From contig CAYYKJ010000001.1 of assembly GCA_964441265.1 (NCBI GenBank), forward strand, positions 1-64,000: a stretch of 64,000 nt of DNA, in the 5' to 3' direction. Source of the stretch: JAFGDH01 sp964441265. GTDB lineage: Archaea; Aenigmatarchaeota; Aenigmatarchaeia; QMZP01; QMZT01. Numbering within the stretch: position 1 is the stretch's first letter; every line of letters starts with the position of its first letter. Below are positions 25,583 to 34,087 of the stretch, piece by piece. The notes under the pieces were generated by a model. It made no database searches. It worked only from the letters and a program-made list of their open reading frames with translations, and was not told where the DNA came from. Made by a program: the position numbers and the translations under genes.

Positions 25583-26062
25583 ATGAAATTCAATTTCCGG
25601 TACGTGGGAATCATACTGATCATATTGAGCATTGTTCTCTTTCTGATCATGTTCAACTTCGCGAACACCATGCTAGAAATGATCGACAGCGGACAGGCGG
25701 GATCCTGTGAAAGCTACCAGACATGTCCGCACCTGATCGTTGTAAACCAGGCCTACATAGGATATGTATTGGCTCTCATACTTTTCATAATCGGGCTGAT
25801 GATGATTACCGGAGGAGAAGAGGAGGCTCGAACAAAGGCTAACGCGGGTGAATGGAAGGGCAACCTCAAGCAGCTGAAAGAAGACGAAAGAAATATTTAC
25901 GAGAAGCTTATGGAGAACGAGGGATTTCTTTTCCAGAGCGAACTTGTCGAGAAGGCGGAGATGAATAAGGTCAAGGTATCGAGGATTCTAGACAGGCTCG
26001 AGGCCAAGGGCCTTTTAGAAAGGAAAAGAAGGGGAATGAGCAATGCGGTTGTGCTGAAGTAA
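25583..26062 (+). CDS. membrane-anchored winged-helix regulator
   Basis: 159 residues: two membrane helices (about 8-28 and 58-76) with a short Cys-containing external loop, then a soluble part with a MarR-like winged helix (about 95-158: IYEKLMENEGFLFQSELVEK, RILDRLEAKGLLERKRRG). It is a membrane-tethered DNA-binding protein of a kind common in archaea. The ATG at 25583 is placed 25 bases after a TATA-like GGTTTAATAC; a TTG six bases earlier is in frame. Its target is unknown. Confidence 0.8.
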   Translation: MKFNFRYVGIILIILSIVLFLIMFNFANTMLEMIDSGQAGSCESYQTCPHLIVVNQAYIGYVLALILFIIGLMMITGGEEEARTKANAGEWKGNLKQLKEDERNIYEKLMENEGFLFQSELVEKAEMNKVKVSRILDRLEAKGLLERKRRGMSNAVVLK

Positions 26063-26202
26063 AATCGAACGCATTCTCCAAAAGGTATGGTATTGACCGG
26101 TTTTTCGTTTATATGGGATGGATGCCAAATATATATGTAAGATGTTCTTCTGGACGAAAGAATCCGGATCAGATATGAGCATATATTTGGAGGGTATTGA
26201 AA

Positions 26203-26403
26203 ATGAAAAGTATAAAGTGTTCCGACGTGATGATGAACTCATGTCCGTTCATCTTGCGCGGTGAAACAGCGGAAGAGATAGTCGATAACATAGTCATTCA
26301 TGGCAAGAAGGCCCACCAGGAAGAAATGAAACGAATGAACCATGAGAAATTCAGGAAGCTTGATACAAGGGTAAAAAATATGCTGATCCGACGAGAATCA
26401 TAG
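26203..26403 (+). CDS. DUF1059-type small protein
   Basis: 66 residues. KSIKCSDVMMNSCPFILRGE, TAEEIVDNIVIH and the following histidine match the DUF1059 pattern (C-x-D...CP-F...G-E-T-x-E-E...H). Family function is unknown; Cys and His may bind metal. The ATG at 26203 was preferred over an in-frame TTG because GGAGGG (26189-26194) is well spaced. Confidence 0.75.
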   Translation: MKSIKCSDVMMNSCPFILRGETAEEIVDNIVIHGKKAHQEEMKRMNHEKFRKLDTRVKNMLIRRES

Positions 26404-26731
26404 AAAACTCTGTGTATTTATCCGGTGGGCAAAATCCCATCATTCTTATTTCCAATAATAGATGAAACTAGTTTCATACATACGGGTATATGCTGTTTCA
26501 TCCAATCCCTTAACACCGGAAAGAGAAAGAGAGATAAGAGGTGCCCGAATGGGGAATGCACGGGGGTACGGGCAACACCCACATTCGAATTCGGAGCGGA
26601 TGGTAAAGGGTTACAGAAGTTTTGAACATCTGGCGGATCCATTAGGATGCGAACGGAGTTTTCAGAAATGCTTAAAAAACTATCAATCGAATTGTTAAAT
26701 TCAGATAACTCTTCAGGGGAGATTAATCTTT
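26404..26731. promoter_or_regulatory. intergenic region with a perfect 16-bp palindrome and GC-rich inverted repeat
   Basis: No convincing gene is visible in these 328 bp. Positions 26462-26477 are a perfect palindrome, ATGAAACTAGTTTCAT, and GTTTCATCC occurs again about 20 bases on. Further along, GGTGCCCG and CGGGCAACACC (about 26541-26584) can pair to a GC-rich stem. A GGGGAG ribosome site precedes the next ATG at 26732. The palindrome is a candidate operator for the wHTH regulator next door; this is inference. Confidence 0.35.
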
Positions 26732-27664
26732 ATGATATGCATAATAGCGCTGATCGTCTTTGCCGTGCTGGGCGTATTCTCGGCTAGATACAGGACGATC
26801 GCCAGGGAGGCCTTCGACTGCGTGTTCAGGAGGGTCACGCTCAGGAAGTGCACCTCGGGGCTGGACAAGAGGCTGAAATCCCAGATAACCGGAAAGCTCA
26901 TGAGAAGGAGCCCCAGGGCGGGACGGATCGTGTTCAGGAACTTCGAGGTGATATCGTGGATATTCACCGTGGCGCTGATCCTGAGCCTGGGATATTCCGC
27001 CTACAGCGTATACAACCTTTTCGTTTTCGGTAACTGCAACGGCCCCATACCGGACGCATTCTGCGCCTTCGACCCCTTCATAAGCGGCGGTGAGGAGACG
27101 GCTTCCTGTTCGGGGGCGGGCGTTTCCACCGAGATAACCGGGGTTCTGGAGGTCCACGGGGACGACCCCTCCATAGGACCCAAAGATGCAAAAGTCACCA
27201 TCACAGAGGCCGGCTGCTTCGGATGTCCCTTCACCAGGCAGGCGGTCCCCGTGGTCAGGAAGATACTGGACCATTACGGGGACAGGATACGGTTCGTGTA
27301 CAAGGACTTCCCCATGAGTTCCCTCCATCCGGGATCGGATCTTGCTGCCGAGGCGGCCCACTGCGCGGGTGAGCAGGGGAAGTACTGGGAATACCAGGAT
27401 ATCCTTTTCGAGAATCTGGGAATGAACTCCTTCGAGGAACTGACGGAGTTCGCCAAGGAGATGGAGTTGGACAGCTCCCGGTTCAGGGAGTGCCTGAGCT
27501 CCGGGAAGTTCAAGTCCAAGGTCGATTCCGACTTCAGGGAGGCCTTCGAGATAGGGGTCTACGGGACCCCGACGTTCTTCATAAACGACCGGGTGGTTGT
27601 GGGGCCGAAATCATTTAATGAATTCAGACAAATTATTGATAGCGAACTCGCTGAAGGTGAATGA
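26732..27664 (+). CDS. membrane-anchored DsbA-like thioredoxin-fold oxidoreductase
   Basis: 310 residues with hydrophobic segments at 1-17 and about 72-98, a Cys-bearing linker, and a DsbA-type domain from about 130. The active site is CFGC (Cys162, Cys165), and the cis-Pro loop reads YGTPTFFIND. It should act on exported protein thiols. Its TGA lies directly before the ATG of the SufS-like gene, so the two are translationally coupled, an unusual pairing of an extracytoplasmic thiol enzyme with a cytoplasmic sulfur enzyme. Confidence 0.85.
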   Translation: MICIIALIVFAVLGVFSARYRTIAREAFDCVFRRVTLRKCTSGLDKRLKSQITGKLMRRSPRAGRIVFRNFEVISWIFTVALILSLGYSAYSVYNLFVFGNCNGPIPDAFCAFDPFISGGEETASCSGAGVSTEITGVLEVHGDDPSIGPKDAKVTITEAGCFGCPFTRQAVPVVRKILDHYGDRIRFVYKDFPMSSLHPGSDLAAEAAHCAGEQGKYWEYQDILFENLGMNSFEELTEFAKEMELDSSRFRECLSSGKFKSKVDSDFREAFEIGVYGTPTFFINDRVVVGPKSFNEFRQIIDSELAEGE

Positions 27665-28879
27665 ATGGGTCTTGACGTCAAAAAGGTAAGAAAGGATTTC
27701 CCGGTCATAACCAGGGAGATCAACGGGAAGCCGGTTATCTATTTCGACAACGCCTGCATGGCCCTCAGGCCAGTGCAGGTAATAGAAAAAATCAGGGCAT
27801 ACTATGAGTGCTACTCCTCCTGCGGAGAGAGGAGCATACACAAGCTCGGGAAGGAGGTGGACGAGGAGGTGGGAGAAGCGAAAAAGGCCCTGAAGAAATT
27901 CATCAACGCCAAGAAGGAAGAGGAGATAATTTTCACCAAGAACACCACCGAGAGCATAAACCTCGTCGCCAATGCAATGGAATGGAAGAAGGGCGACGCA
28001 ATAGTCGGCTCGGACAAAGAGCACAATTCCAACCTCCTGCCATGGCAGAGACTCCTCCCCATGGGGGTCAGGAGGAGGGTGGTCAAATCCGAGCCGGACA
28101 ATACCTTCAATCTGGAGAGGTTCGAAGAAACGATCAGGAAGGGAGCAAAGCTGGTTTCCATCGTCCACACATCGAACCTGGACGGGGTCACCTTTCCCGC
28201 CAGGGAGATCGTGAAGATAGCTCACGACCACGGGGCGAAGGTCCTCCTGGACGCCGCCCAGAGCGTGCCCCACCACAAAGTAGACGTGAGGAATCTGGAC
28301 GTTGACCTCATGGCCTTCTCCGGCCACAAGATGCTCGGACCGACCGGGACGGGGGTGCTCTACGGGAAGAAGGACGTACTTGAGGAGATGGGAAATTTCA
28401 TAGTGGGAGGGGGGACGGTTTTCGATTCCACCTACCGGACCGCGAAGTTCGAGGAGCTTCCCATGAGATACGAGGCGGGGCTCCAGAACTACGCCGGCCT
28501 CATGGGGCTGGGAGAGGCCGCCAGATACCTGATGAGAACGGGGAAGGATAACATCCGTAAGCACGAGACCATGATCAACAAAATAATAACCGAAGGCGTG
28601 GAGGGGATGAAGTTCAGGATAATAGGGCCGGAGGACCCGGAAAAGCGGGGAGGTGTGGTCAGCCTGATCCCGGAAAAGATAAGCCCCCACGAGGTCGCAA
28701 CCATGATGGATGAGATGGAGAACATATGCGTGAGGTCCGGGGCACACTGCGTACATTCATGGTTCAACGAGCACAACATGGAGGGCTCCATGAGGGCTTC
28801 CCTTTATCTATACAACACCAGGGAAGAGGCGGAAAAGTTCCTGGAAGTTCTCGGGAAGATAAACCGGATGATCAGCTAG
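27665..28879 (+). CDS. SufS/CsdA-type cysteine desulfurase
   Basis: 404-residue class V PLP enzyme. The PLP lysine is in FSGHKMLGPTGTG and the catalytic Cys362 in VRSGAHCVHSW, as in SufS group II enzymes (RSGHHC). It would take sulfur from cysteine for Fe-S clusters or tRNA thiolation. In contrast to the homologue at 5834-6961, all catalytic elements are present, so this is probably the active desulfurase of the window. It begins at the stop of the DsbA-like gene. Confidence 0.9.
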   Translation: MGLDVKKVRKDFPVITREINGKPVIYFDNACMALRPVQVIEKIRAYYECYSSCGERSIHKLGKEVDEEVGEAKKALKKFINAKKEEEIIFTKNTTESINLVANAMEWKKGDAIVGSDKEHNSNLLPWQRLLPMGVRRRVVKSEPDNTFNLERFEETIRKGAKLVSIVHTSNLDGVTFPAREIVKIAHDHGAKVLLDAAQSVPHHKVDVRNLDVDLMAFSGHKMLGPTGTGVLYGKKDVLEEMGNFIVGGGTVFDSTYRTAKFEELPMRYEAGLQNYAGLMGLGEAARYLMRTGKDNIRKHETMINKIITEGVEGMKFRIIGPEDPEKRGGVVSLIPEKISPHEVATMMDEMENICVRSGAHCVHSWFNEHNMEGSMRASLYLYNTREEAEKFLEVLGKINRMIS

Positions 28880-28915
28880 AAAATTCTTTAATACCAGCCC
28901 GACCAAGATTATATC

Positions 28916-29611
28916 ATGTACGTGTGGCTTGCGGTGATCTTCGGACTGGTCGTCGCGATAGCTCACTTCTTCAGCGACCGGTTCCTCGGAGTGATAGAGG
29001 AAAAGCGGAAGAAGGTCATATCTTTCGTGGCCGGGATATCCCTGAGCTACGTGTTCCTCCTTCTCATGCCGGAGATATACGGCATGGTGACCATTCTGGA
29101 CAAATACATATTCCTCCTTCTCCTGCTGGGTTTCGCGGGCTTCCACCTGATAGAGAAGCACATCTACCAGCACGAGGACAAGGAAAAACTCCAGGAAGAA
29201 CTCAGGACGGTCCACTCCCTGACCTTTTTCATATACCACTTCCTGATAGGTTTCATACTGCTCAACCTCCTCACGGGGGAGCTGATGCTGGGGCTGATGT
29301 TCCTGATTCCTGTGTTCTTCCACTCCGCGGTGAGCGGCGCCTCCCTGAAGGGGATACACGTCTCCATAAGGGAAAGAAACCTGCTCAAGGTCCTCCTTTC
29401 CTGCTCCACCCTCATGGGGGTTTTGATAGGATCGCTCTTCCTGATACCCCAGCACGTCCTGAACTCCGTGCTCGGCTTCGTGGCGGGGGCCTTCCTCTAC
29501 ATAGTGATCAGGGACTCCCTCCCCAGAGAGACCAGGGGGGACATCCTGTATTTCGTTTCCGGAATTGCTATATATACCGCAATCATATTTCTGATATGGA
29601 CACTGGCCTGA
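28916..29611 (+). CDS. ZIP-like integral membrane protein
   Basis: 231 residues, seven or eight hydrophobic segments. FHLIEKHIYQHEDKEK contains a His/Glu-rich loop, and HSAVSGASLKG in a membrane helix resembles the HxxxE-type metal helix of ZIP transporters, though the canonical H-N-x3-E motifs are not all seen. A divalent metal transporter is a reasonable but unproven guess. It lies between the SufS-like gene and a permease gene. Confidence 0.6.
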   Translation: MYVWLAVIFGLVVAIAHFFSDRFLGVIEEKRKKVISFVAGISLSYVFLLLMPEIYGMVTILDKYIFLLLLLGFAGFHLIEKHIYQHEDKEKLQEELRTVHSLTFFIYHFLIGFILLNLLTGELMLGLMFLIPVFFHSAVSGASLKGIHVSIRERNLLKVLLSCSTLMGVLIGSLFLIPQHVLNSVLGFVAGAFLYIVIRDSLPRETRGDILYFVSGIAIYTAIIFLIWTLA

Positions 29612-29639
29612 CTAACCGCGGGCAGGGGGTTTTTCTGAC

Positions 29640-30665
29640 ATGGAGAAGGAATGCAGCAAATGCAAAAAGGGGAAGAGATGGTACAAAGACAGGCTCCTGA
29701 TCATAATCGCGGCCGCTGTGCTCATTATCGGCGCGTCATTCTTTCTGTACACGCCCATGTTCACCGCCTTCGCTGACTATCTGGGAATGATATGGTGGGC
29801 CCTGATAGTGGGGTTCCTCCTGGGAGGGATGATAGACCATTTCATACCCGATGAGTACATCAACCACTACCTCACGTCCCACAGGAAGAGGTCCATACTC
29901 TACTCTGTCGTGCTGGGATTTCTCATGAGCGCCTGCTCCCACGGCATACTGGCCATAGCAATTGAGCTTTACAGGAAGGGGGCGTCCACGCCCTCGGTGA
30001 TAGCGTTCCTGCTGGCATCCCCATGGGCCAATCTGCCCATAACCATCCTGCTGTTCGGTTTTTTCGGGCTGAACGCGTTCCTTATCGTGGTCTCTGCCGT
30101 GATAATTGCGGTAATAACGGGGCTGATATACCAGGTTCTGGACAGGAAGGGACTTGTGGAGTGCAAATACTGTGACGTGAAAATAAAGGAGGGATTCTCC
30201 CTGAGAAGGGACATCAAAGAAAGGATCAGGAAAAGGAGGTCGGGAGGATGGAACCTTAAAAATGATTTCAAAGGCGTGATGAGGGGGTCTTTCGCCCTGA
30301 CGCGGATGGTGCTGTGGTGGATAATAATAGGTATGCTGATGGCTTCTTTTGCACGTGCATTCATACCGCATTCCCTTTTCGCCACCTTCCTCGGGCCGGG
30401 GCTTCTCGGATTGTTCGTTACACTGGTACTGGCCACGTTCATCGAGGTGTGCTCGGAGGGCTCCAGCCCCCTGGCGTTCGAGATATTCAAGCAGACCGGG
30501 GCATTCGGGAATTCTTTTGTCTTTTTGATGAGCGGCGTGGTTACAGATGTGACAGAAATCGGATTAATATGGCATAATATTGGCAGAAAAGCTGCTATTT
30601 TACTGCCCATTATTACTGTACCGCAGGTTGTTTTCTTAGGATATATTTTCAATTTATTGATTTAA
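29640..30665 (+). CDS. SO_0444/YraQ-type permease (DUF318)
   Basis: 341 residues with eight to nine membrane helices. An N-terminal CSKCKKGK and a central CKYC motif suggest metal or metalloid binding, and two repeated SxCSHG/CSEGSSP motifs (SACSHGILAIAIELYRKG; EVCSEGSSPLAFEIF) are characteristic of permeases related to ArsP. Export of arsenicals, metals or sulfur species is possible. The stop codon overlaps the convergent disrupted gene by four bases. Confidence 0.83.
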   Translation: MEKECSKCKKGKRWYKDRLLIIIAAAVLIIGASFFLYTPMFTAFADYLGMIWWALIVGFLLGGMIDHFIPDEYINHYLTSHRKRSILYSVVLGFLMSACSHGILAIAIELYRKGASTPSVIAFLLASPWANLPITILLFGFFGLNAFLIVVSAVIIAVITGLIYQVLDRKGLVECKYCDVKIKEGFSLRRDIKERIRKRRSGGWNLKNDFKGVMRGSFALTRMVLWWIIIGMLMASFARAFIPHSLFATFLGPGLLGLFVTLVLATFIEVCSEGSSPLAFEIFKQTGAFGNSFVFLMSGVVTDVTEIGLIWHNIGRKAAILLPIITVPQVVFLGYIFNLLI

Positions 30666-30986
30666 ATGAATTGATATTTATTCCAGCCAATTCTTTTTAT
30701 TAGCTTATTTCTCTTCCAGTTTCTAATTGCTTTATTCGCTTCCGTAGAACTTCTTCCGATTTTTTTGATATCCTCACAAAAGAACATTCTTTTCTTCCTT
30801 TTCAATTTTCCAAAAAAAAATCATTTTATTTATTTTTGTATCCCCCGCCATTAATTCCGAATTTCTAGGATCACATGTTTCGCATATATTTCTGAATTCT
30901 CTTTCCTTAAACCAAAATCCAGCATCACTTTCATATTTTGCAATAGCATTATCTGAATGTTTTAAAATTTCAGGATAATTATACAT
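30662..30986 (-). pseudogene. hypothetical gene with frameshift in a nine-base T tract
   Basis: The frame from 30986 gives MYNYPEILKHSDNAIAKYES, continuing to KINKMIFFW, then runs out soon after a run of nine T on the coding strand (plus-strand A at about 30822-30830). With eight T the frame would continue through FFGKLKRKKRMFFCEDIKKI, GRSSTEANKAIRNWKRNKLI to a stop at 30662. The tail looks like a winged-helix or basic DNA-binding segment. The change could be a phase-variable tract, slippage or a sequencing error. No family is recognised. About 110 bp lie between its start and the next gene, with no clear gene. Confidence 0.6.
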
Positions 30987-31097
30987 GTAAACTGTTATAC
31001 CGTGTTTTCCATTTTTTGGATCGGAATTTTCTAAAGAAGATCACGAAGAGAACAAAAGGGAAGAAGGCGTCCAGAAGAAAGAAGAGAACACCCGCTT

Positions 31098-32351
31098 CTA
31101 CCAGAGCAGGCTCCTGAGGGCATTTCTGACCTTATCCACATGATCGGGGTGGGAGCTGATCATCAAGCTCCAGTCCGGAATCTTTCTTTCCGAAAGGAAG
31201 CCGGTTATGGGGGTGTATTTATCCAGGGAATTTATTCTGCCATGGTCAATTATCCTTACCTTTTCGGAGAAATTTCCCAGCTCCCTGGAAAGGGAATTGT
31301 CCCTCCCCGGGATGTCGACAAGGGCGTGTCCCTGTGGTATGCCCGCCTTACTGCATATCTCGTCCTCGAAGTCGCTCCGCGATTTCATGCTTTCCCCTAT
31401 GGATTTCAGACTCTCCTCCTGCTTCCCGGTGGTCTCCTTGGCGGAGAGAGAATAGGCGATTTTGAAGAGCCGGCGATATTTTATCATACCCGCTATCTCT
31501 CCGGCATAACCCTCGTGCCCCAGAAGGAACTGCATGAATTCCGAATCGCTCATACGCTGGAAATCCCCCAGTTCATCCGCGACGGATTCCACCGCCTTGC
31601 CCATCATGTTCTCTATTATCCGCACGGTCTTGTGAAGGTAGACGGAAAGGAACATCAGGCTCCTCCCTATGAGCATCTCCTCTATGGAGGTTATCCCCTT
31701 CCTGTTGACCACCAGCTCTCCTTCATGTATCTCCAGTACCTCCAGCAGCCTGGGAAGATCGATCACCCCGTGAACGGCCCCGGTATAATGGGCGTCCCTC
31801 AGGAGGTAGTCTATCTTGTCCACGTCTATGCCGCCGTGTATCATCTGTCCAAGGTACTTCTTCTTGCCCGGGAATCGGTTGAGGAGCTCTGCGACCCTCC
31901 CCGGATCGAGCCCCTTCTTCTCAAGAATCTCATGCACCCTCTCGCCGCCGAAGGATTTTCTGTCCTCCCCACCGAGCATGTCATACCTGCCGGTTATGAC
32001 CTTGATCCCAGTTTTCTGGTGGTCTATGCCGAAAATCTCCTCGTATATGTTCTCCAGGGTGTGGGAATAGGGACCGTGACCCACGTCGTGGAGAAGGGCG
32101 GCCGCCTTTAGTATCAGCTTGTCTTCCCCCGGAAGTCCGATCGCCCCCGCCATCCTCTTGGCGGTATGGAATGCCCCCATGGAGTGCTCGAACCTGGTAT
32201 GGTTGGCCCCGGGATAGACCAGATAGGTCGGACCGAGCTGCTTTATGCCGTACAGCCTCTGCATCTCCGGGGTCTGGATCAGGTCCAGGAACATCCCGTC
32301 AACCCGCATGCTCCCGTGGACCGGATCCTGTATGACCTTGTAATCGCTCAT
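31098..32351 (-). CDS. HD-superfamily phosphohydrolase
   Basis: 417 residues. VIQDPVHGSM at the start, then HTRFEHSMG, LLHDVGHGPYSH and GGIDVDKIDYLLRD form the HD metal site of the dGTPase/SAMHD1-like archaeal group. It is more typical of this family than the homologue at 14019-15278 because it keeps the DPVHG entry. It would hydrolyse dNTPs or similar. No operon partner is obvious; the next gene on the same strand starts beyond 32389. Confidence 0.9.
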   Translation of the reverse strand: MSDYKVIQDPVHGSMRVDGMFLDLIQTPEMQRLYGIKQLGPTYLVYPGANHTRFEHSMGAFHTAKRMAGAIGLPGEDKLILKAAALLHDVGHGPYSHTLENIYEEIFGIDHQKTGIKVITGRYDMLGGEDRKSFGGERVHEILEKKGLDPGRVAELLNRFPGKKKYLGQMIHGGIDVDKIDYLLRDAHYTGAVHGVIDLPRLLEVLEIHEGELVVNRKGITSIEEMLIGRSLMFLSVYLHKTVRIIENMMGKAVESVADELGDFQRMSDSEFMQFLLGHEGYAGEIAGMIKYRRLFKIAYSLSAKETTGKQEESLKSIGESMKSRSDFEDEICSKAGIPQGHALVDIPGRDNSLSRELGNFSEKVRIIDHGRINSLDKYTPITGFLSERKIPDWSLMISSHPDHVDKVRNALRSLLW

Positions 32352-32388
32352 AGAAAGGGTTTGGATTCCGAATTTAAAAATGGTTCAT

Positions 32389-32808
32389 TCAGCGGCCTTT
32401 CTGAGAAGATAAATACTCATGCTCAAATTGCTTGGGGAAATCGAATTCCCTGTAAAGTTCGCTGTAATCACCAGTCCCGAGCCAGTCAGGCTTTTGACCG
32501 ATGATTTCGATATCGTCTTTGGTTAATGACACTCCCATATCGCGGAGTTCTCGCTTTATGTACACGGCCAGATTGGGCTTCGCATCCTTCGGGTGGACGG
32601 ATTCACGGCCTCTTTTTCCAAAAAATTCGATGTCAACCTTCTTTGGGATATCAGTGAAAAATTCATCAGTGAAATTTGTGACAGAAACGATATCTCCCCG
32701 GGAAACCTTTCCCGCTCTCTCTATCGAAAACCCATAGCTATTGATCTTTCTGTAGTTTACAAAATCCTTTCCGATCAGTCTCCACAAGTAAAGCTTCGCC
32801 TTGGCCAT
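32389..32808 (-). CDS. hypothetical protein, 139 aa
   Basis: Soluble, basic-acidic mixed protein with no recognised family. It starts MAKAKLYLWRLIGKDFVNYR and has a beta-rich middle. It sits between NurA and the HD enzyme on the same strand, 37 bp upstream of the latter, and might be expressed with it. Confidence 0.55.
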   Translation of the reverse strand: MAKAKLYLWRLIGKDFVNYRKINSYGFSIERAGKVSRGDIVSVTNFTDEFFTDIPKKVDIEFFGKRGRESVHPKDAKPNLAVYIKRELRDMGVSLTKDDIEIIGQKPDWLGTGDYSELYREFDFPKQFEHEYLSSQKGR

Positions 32809-32852
32809 ATTGATGATTGAAGGAAAGGATTATAAGGTCATCATATTCCAGA

Positions 32853-32944
32853 TCAGAACGGCCTCATGTCCCTCCACGCCTTTACGGACGCAACGCCTGT
32901 CACAAAGGCATGGGAGCGAAAATTCAGAACGGCCTCATGTCCCT
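32853..32944. repeat. duplicated 21-bp end of the nurA gene plus hairpin
   Basis: TCAGAACGGCCTCATGTCCC followed by T occurs at 32853-32873 and again at 32924-32944; the second copy is the last seven codons of nurA. Between them CCACGCCTTT (32874-32883) can pair with AAAGGCATGG (32904-32913). The 71-bp unit looks like a partial tandem duplication of the gene end, with a hairpin possibly serving as terminator. Confidence 0.5.
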
Positions 32945-33988
32945 TCTCATCCTGAAGATGCCGGGTATGCTTCCGGTGCGGGAGATTATGCGGTCGTACA
33001 GGTTCTCCATGTCGTCCTCAGCCAGCTTGGCCACCTGGTCGGCCTCTATGAGCACGCTGGGTATGCCGTATCCTGTGTGGTGGCCGGATATGGAAAGCAC
33101 CTCGGAACCTATCTTTCCCGCCAGATCCTTTTCTCCCAGGAAGTCGATCCTCACGGGGCGGTCGTATCTGGCCGTCTTCATGTAGAATGAATGGACCCGG
33201 TCCACCATGTTTCCGAAATCCCTGAGTACCGGATGATCCCCGGGATTGTCCGAGTAGGGGAAGACCTCCGTCCTCTCCCCCTCCGAAAGCATCCAGTACA
33301 GAAGGTTGGTGTCCCTCGTCTTATCCAGAACCTTCACGAGACCCGGAATCCCGGAATGGTCGACCTTGGAAAGGATGTTCTTTTTTACCAGATTGCAGAA
33401 CCTCACCCCCCTGGAATCCTCCACCACTCCGGCGAGAATCGTATTGTTTTTCCTGCAGGTATCGAACAGTTTTTTGTATGCATCTATCATCTCCAGGTAA
33501 TTCCGGTAGACATCCGATCCCCTGGAGGGCCGGTCCTGGTAATGGGGAATTACGGAGCCGTCCATGAGCATGATGTCGGGTTTGTATTTCTCGACCGTCT
33601 CTCTGGCGGTCCTCGTCTCTATCCTCTCCCTGAGTATGGAGGTGGAATGCAGGTAATCCGTGTCGGAGAGGGCCTCCATGACGGAAAGTTCCGGAGTGGG
33701 CATCTTTTCCGGGTGATAGCTGGCCTTGACCACCCTGCCTCCGGAGTAATCGAAAACCACTCCCACTCCCCTGGCAAGGACGAAATCGAAACCGTGCAGG
33801 CTGCGCTTGACGATGCCTCCGTCCACGGCGGCTATCCTTATGCCGTCCGGGTCCTTCCTCTCCACCCCGCAGGCGAGGCTGGAACCGGATTTAACCGAGA
33901 GCAGGAACTTGGCCAGATCCCTCCTCCTGTTCTCCGCGGAGGATATCCTTTCCGCGATTTCCTTTATCCTCGGTATGAGATAATCCAT
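32924..33988 (-). CDS. nurA: NurA-domain 5'-3' nuclease
   Basis: 354 residues. AAVDGGIVKRSLHGFDFVLA near residue 53 holds the first acidic pair of the NurA RNase-H-like site, and DIMLMDGSVIPHYQ the second Asp. NurA works with the HerA ATPase and Mre11-Rad50 in DNA end resection. None of these partners is in the window, whereas in many archaea they are adjacent. The minus-strand ATG at 33988 has an AT-rich upstream region shared with the giant surface protein gene. Confidence 0.83.
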   Translation of the reverse strand: MDYLIPRIKEIAERISSAENRRRDLAKFLLSVKSGSSLACGVERKDPDGIRIAAVDGGIVKRSLHGFDFVLARGVGVVFDYSGGRVVKASYHPEKMPTPELSVMEALSDTDYLHSTSILRERIETRTARETVEKYKPDIMLMDGSVIPHYQDRPSRGSDVYRNYLEMIDAYKKLFDTCRKNNTILAGVVEDSRGVRFCNLVKKNILSKVDHSGIPGLVKVLDKTRDTNLLYWMLSEGERTEVFPYSDNPGDHPVLRDFGNMVDRVHSFYMKTARYDRPVRIDFLGEKDLAGKIGSEVLSISGHHTGYGIPSVLIEADQVAKLAEDDMENLYDRIISRTGSIPGIFRMRRDMRPF

Positions 33989-34087
33989 GATAGAGATTGG
34001 AATCCAAGGAATAAAAAATCAACCGGCACAACCAATTAATTACTGTTGACTGATAATTATTATAATAAGACATTCACGTGGAAAAAC

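Noticed and set aside
27611..28756. 381-codon open frame on the minus strand
   Set aside because: It is antisense to the SufS-type gene, whose catalytic motifs are all present.
30987..31097. hydrophobic open frame on the minus strand after the HD gene
   Set aside because: It has no start codon and its hydrophobic look comes from a pyrimidine-rich stretch.
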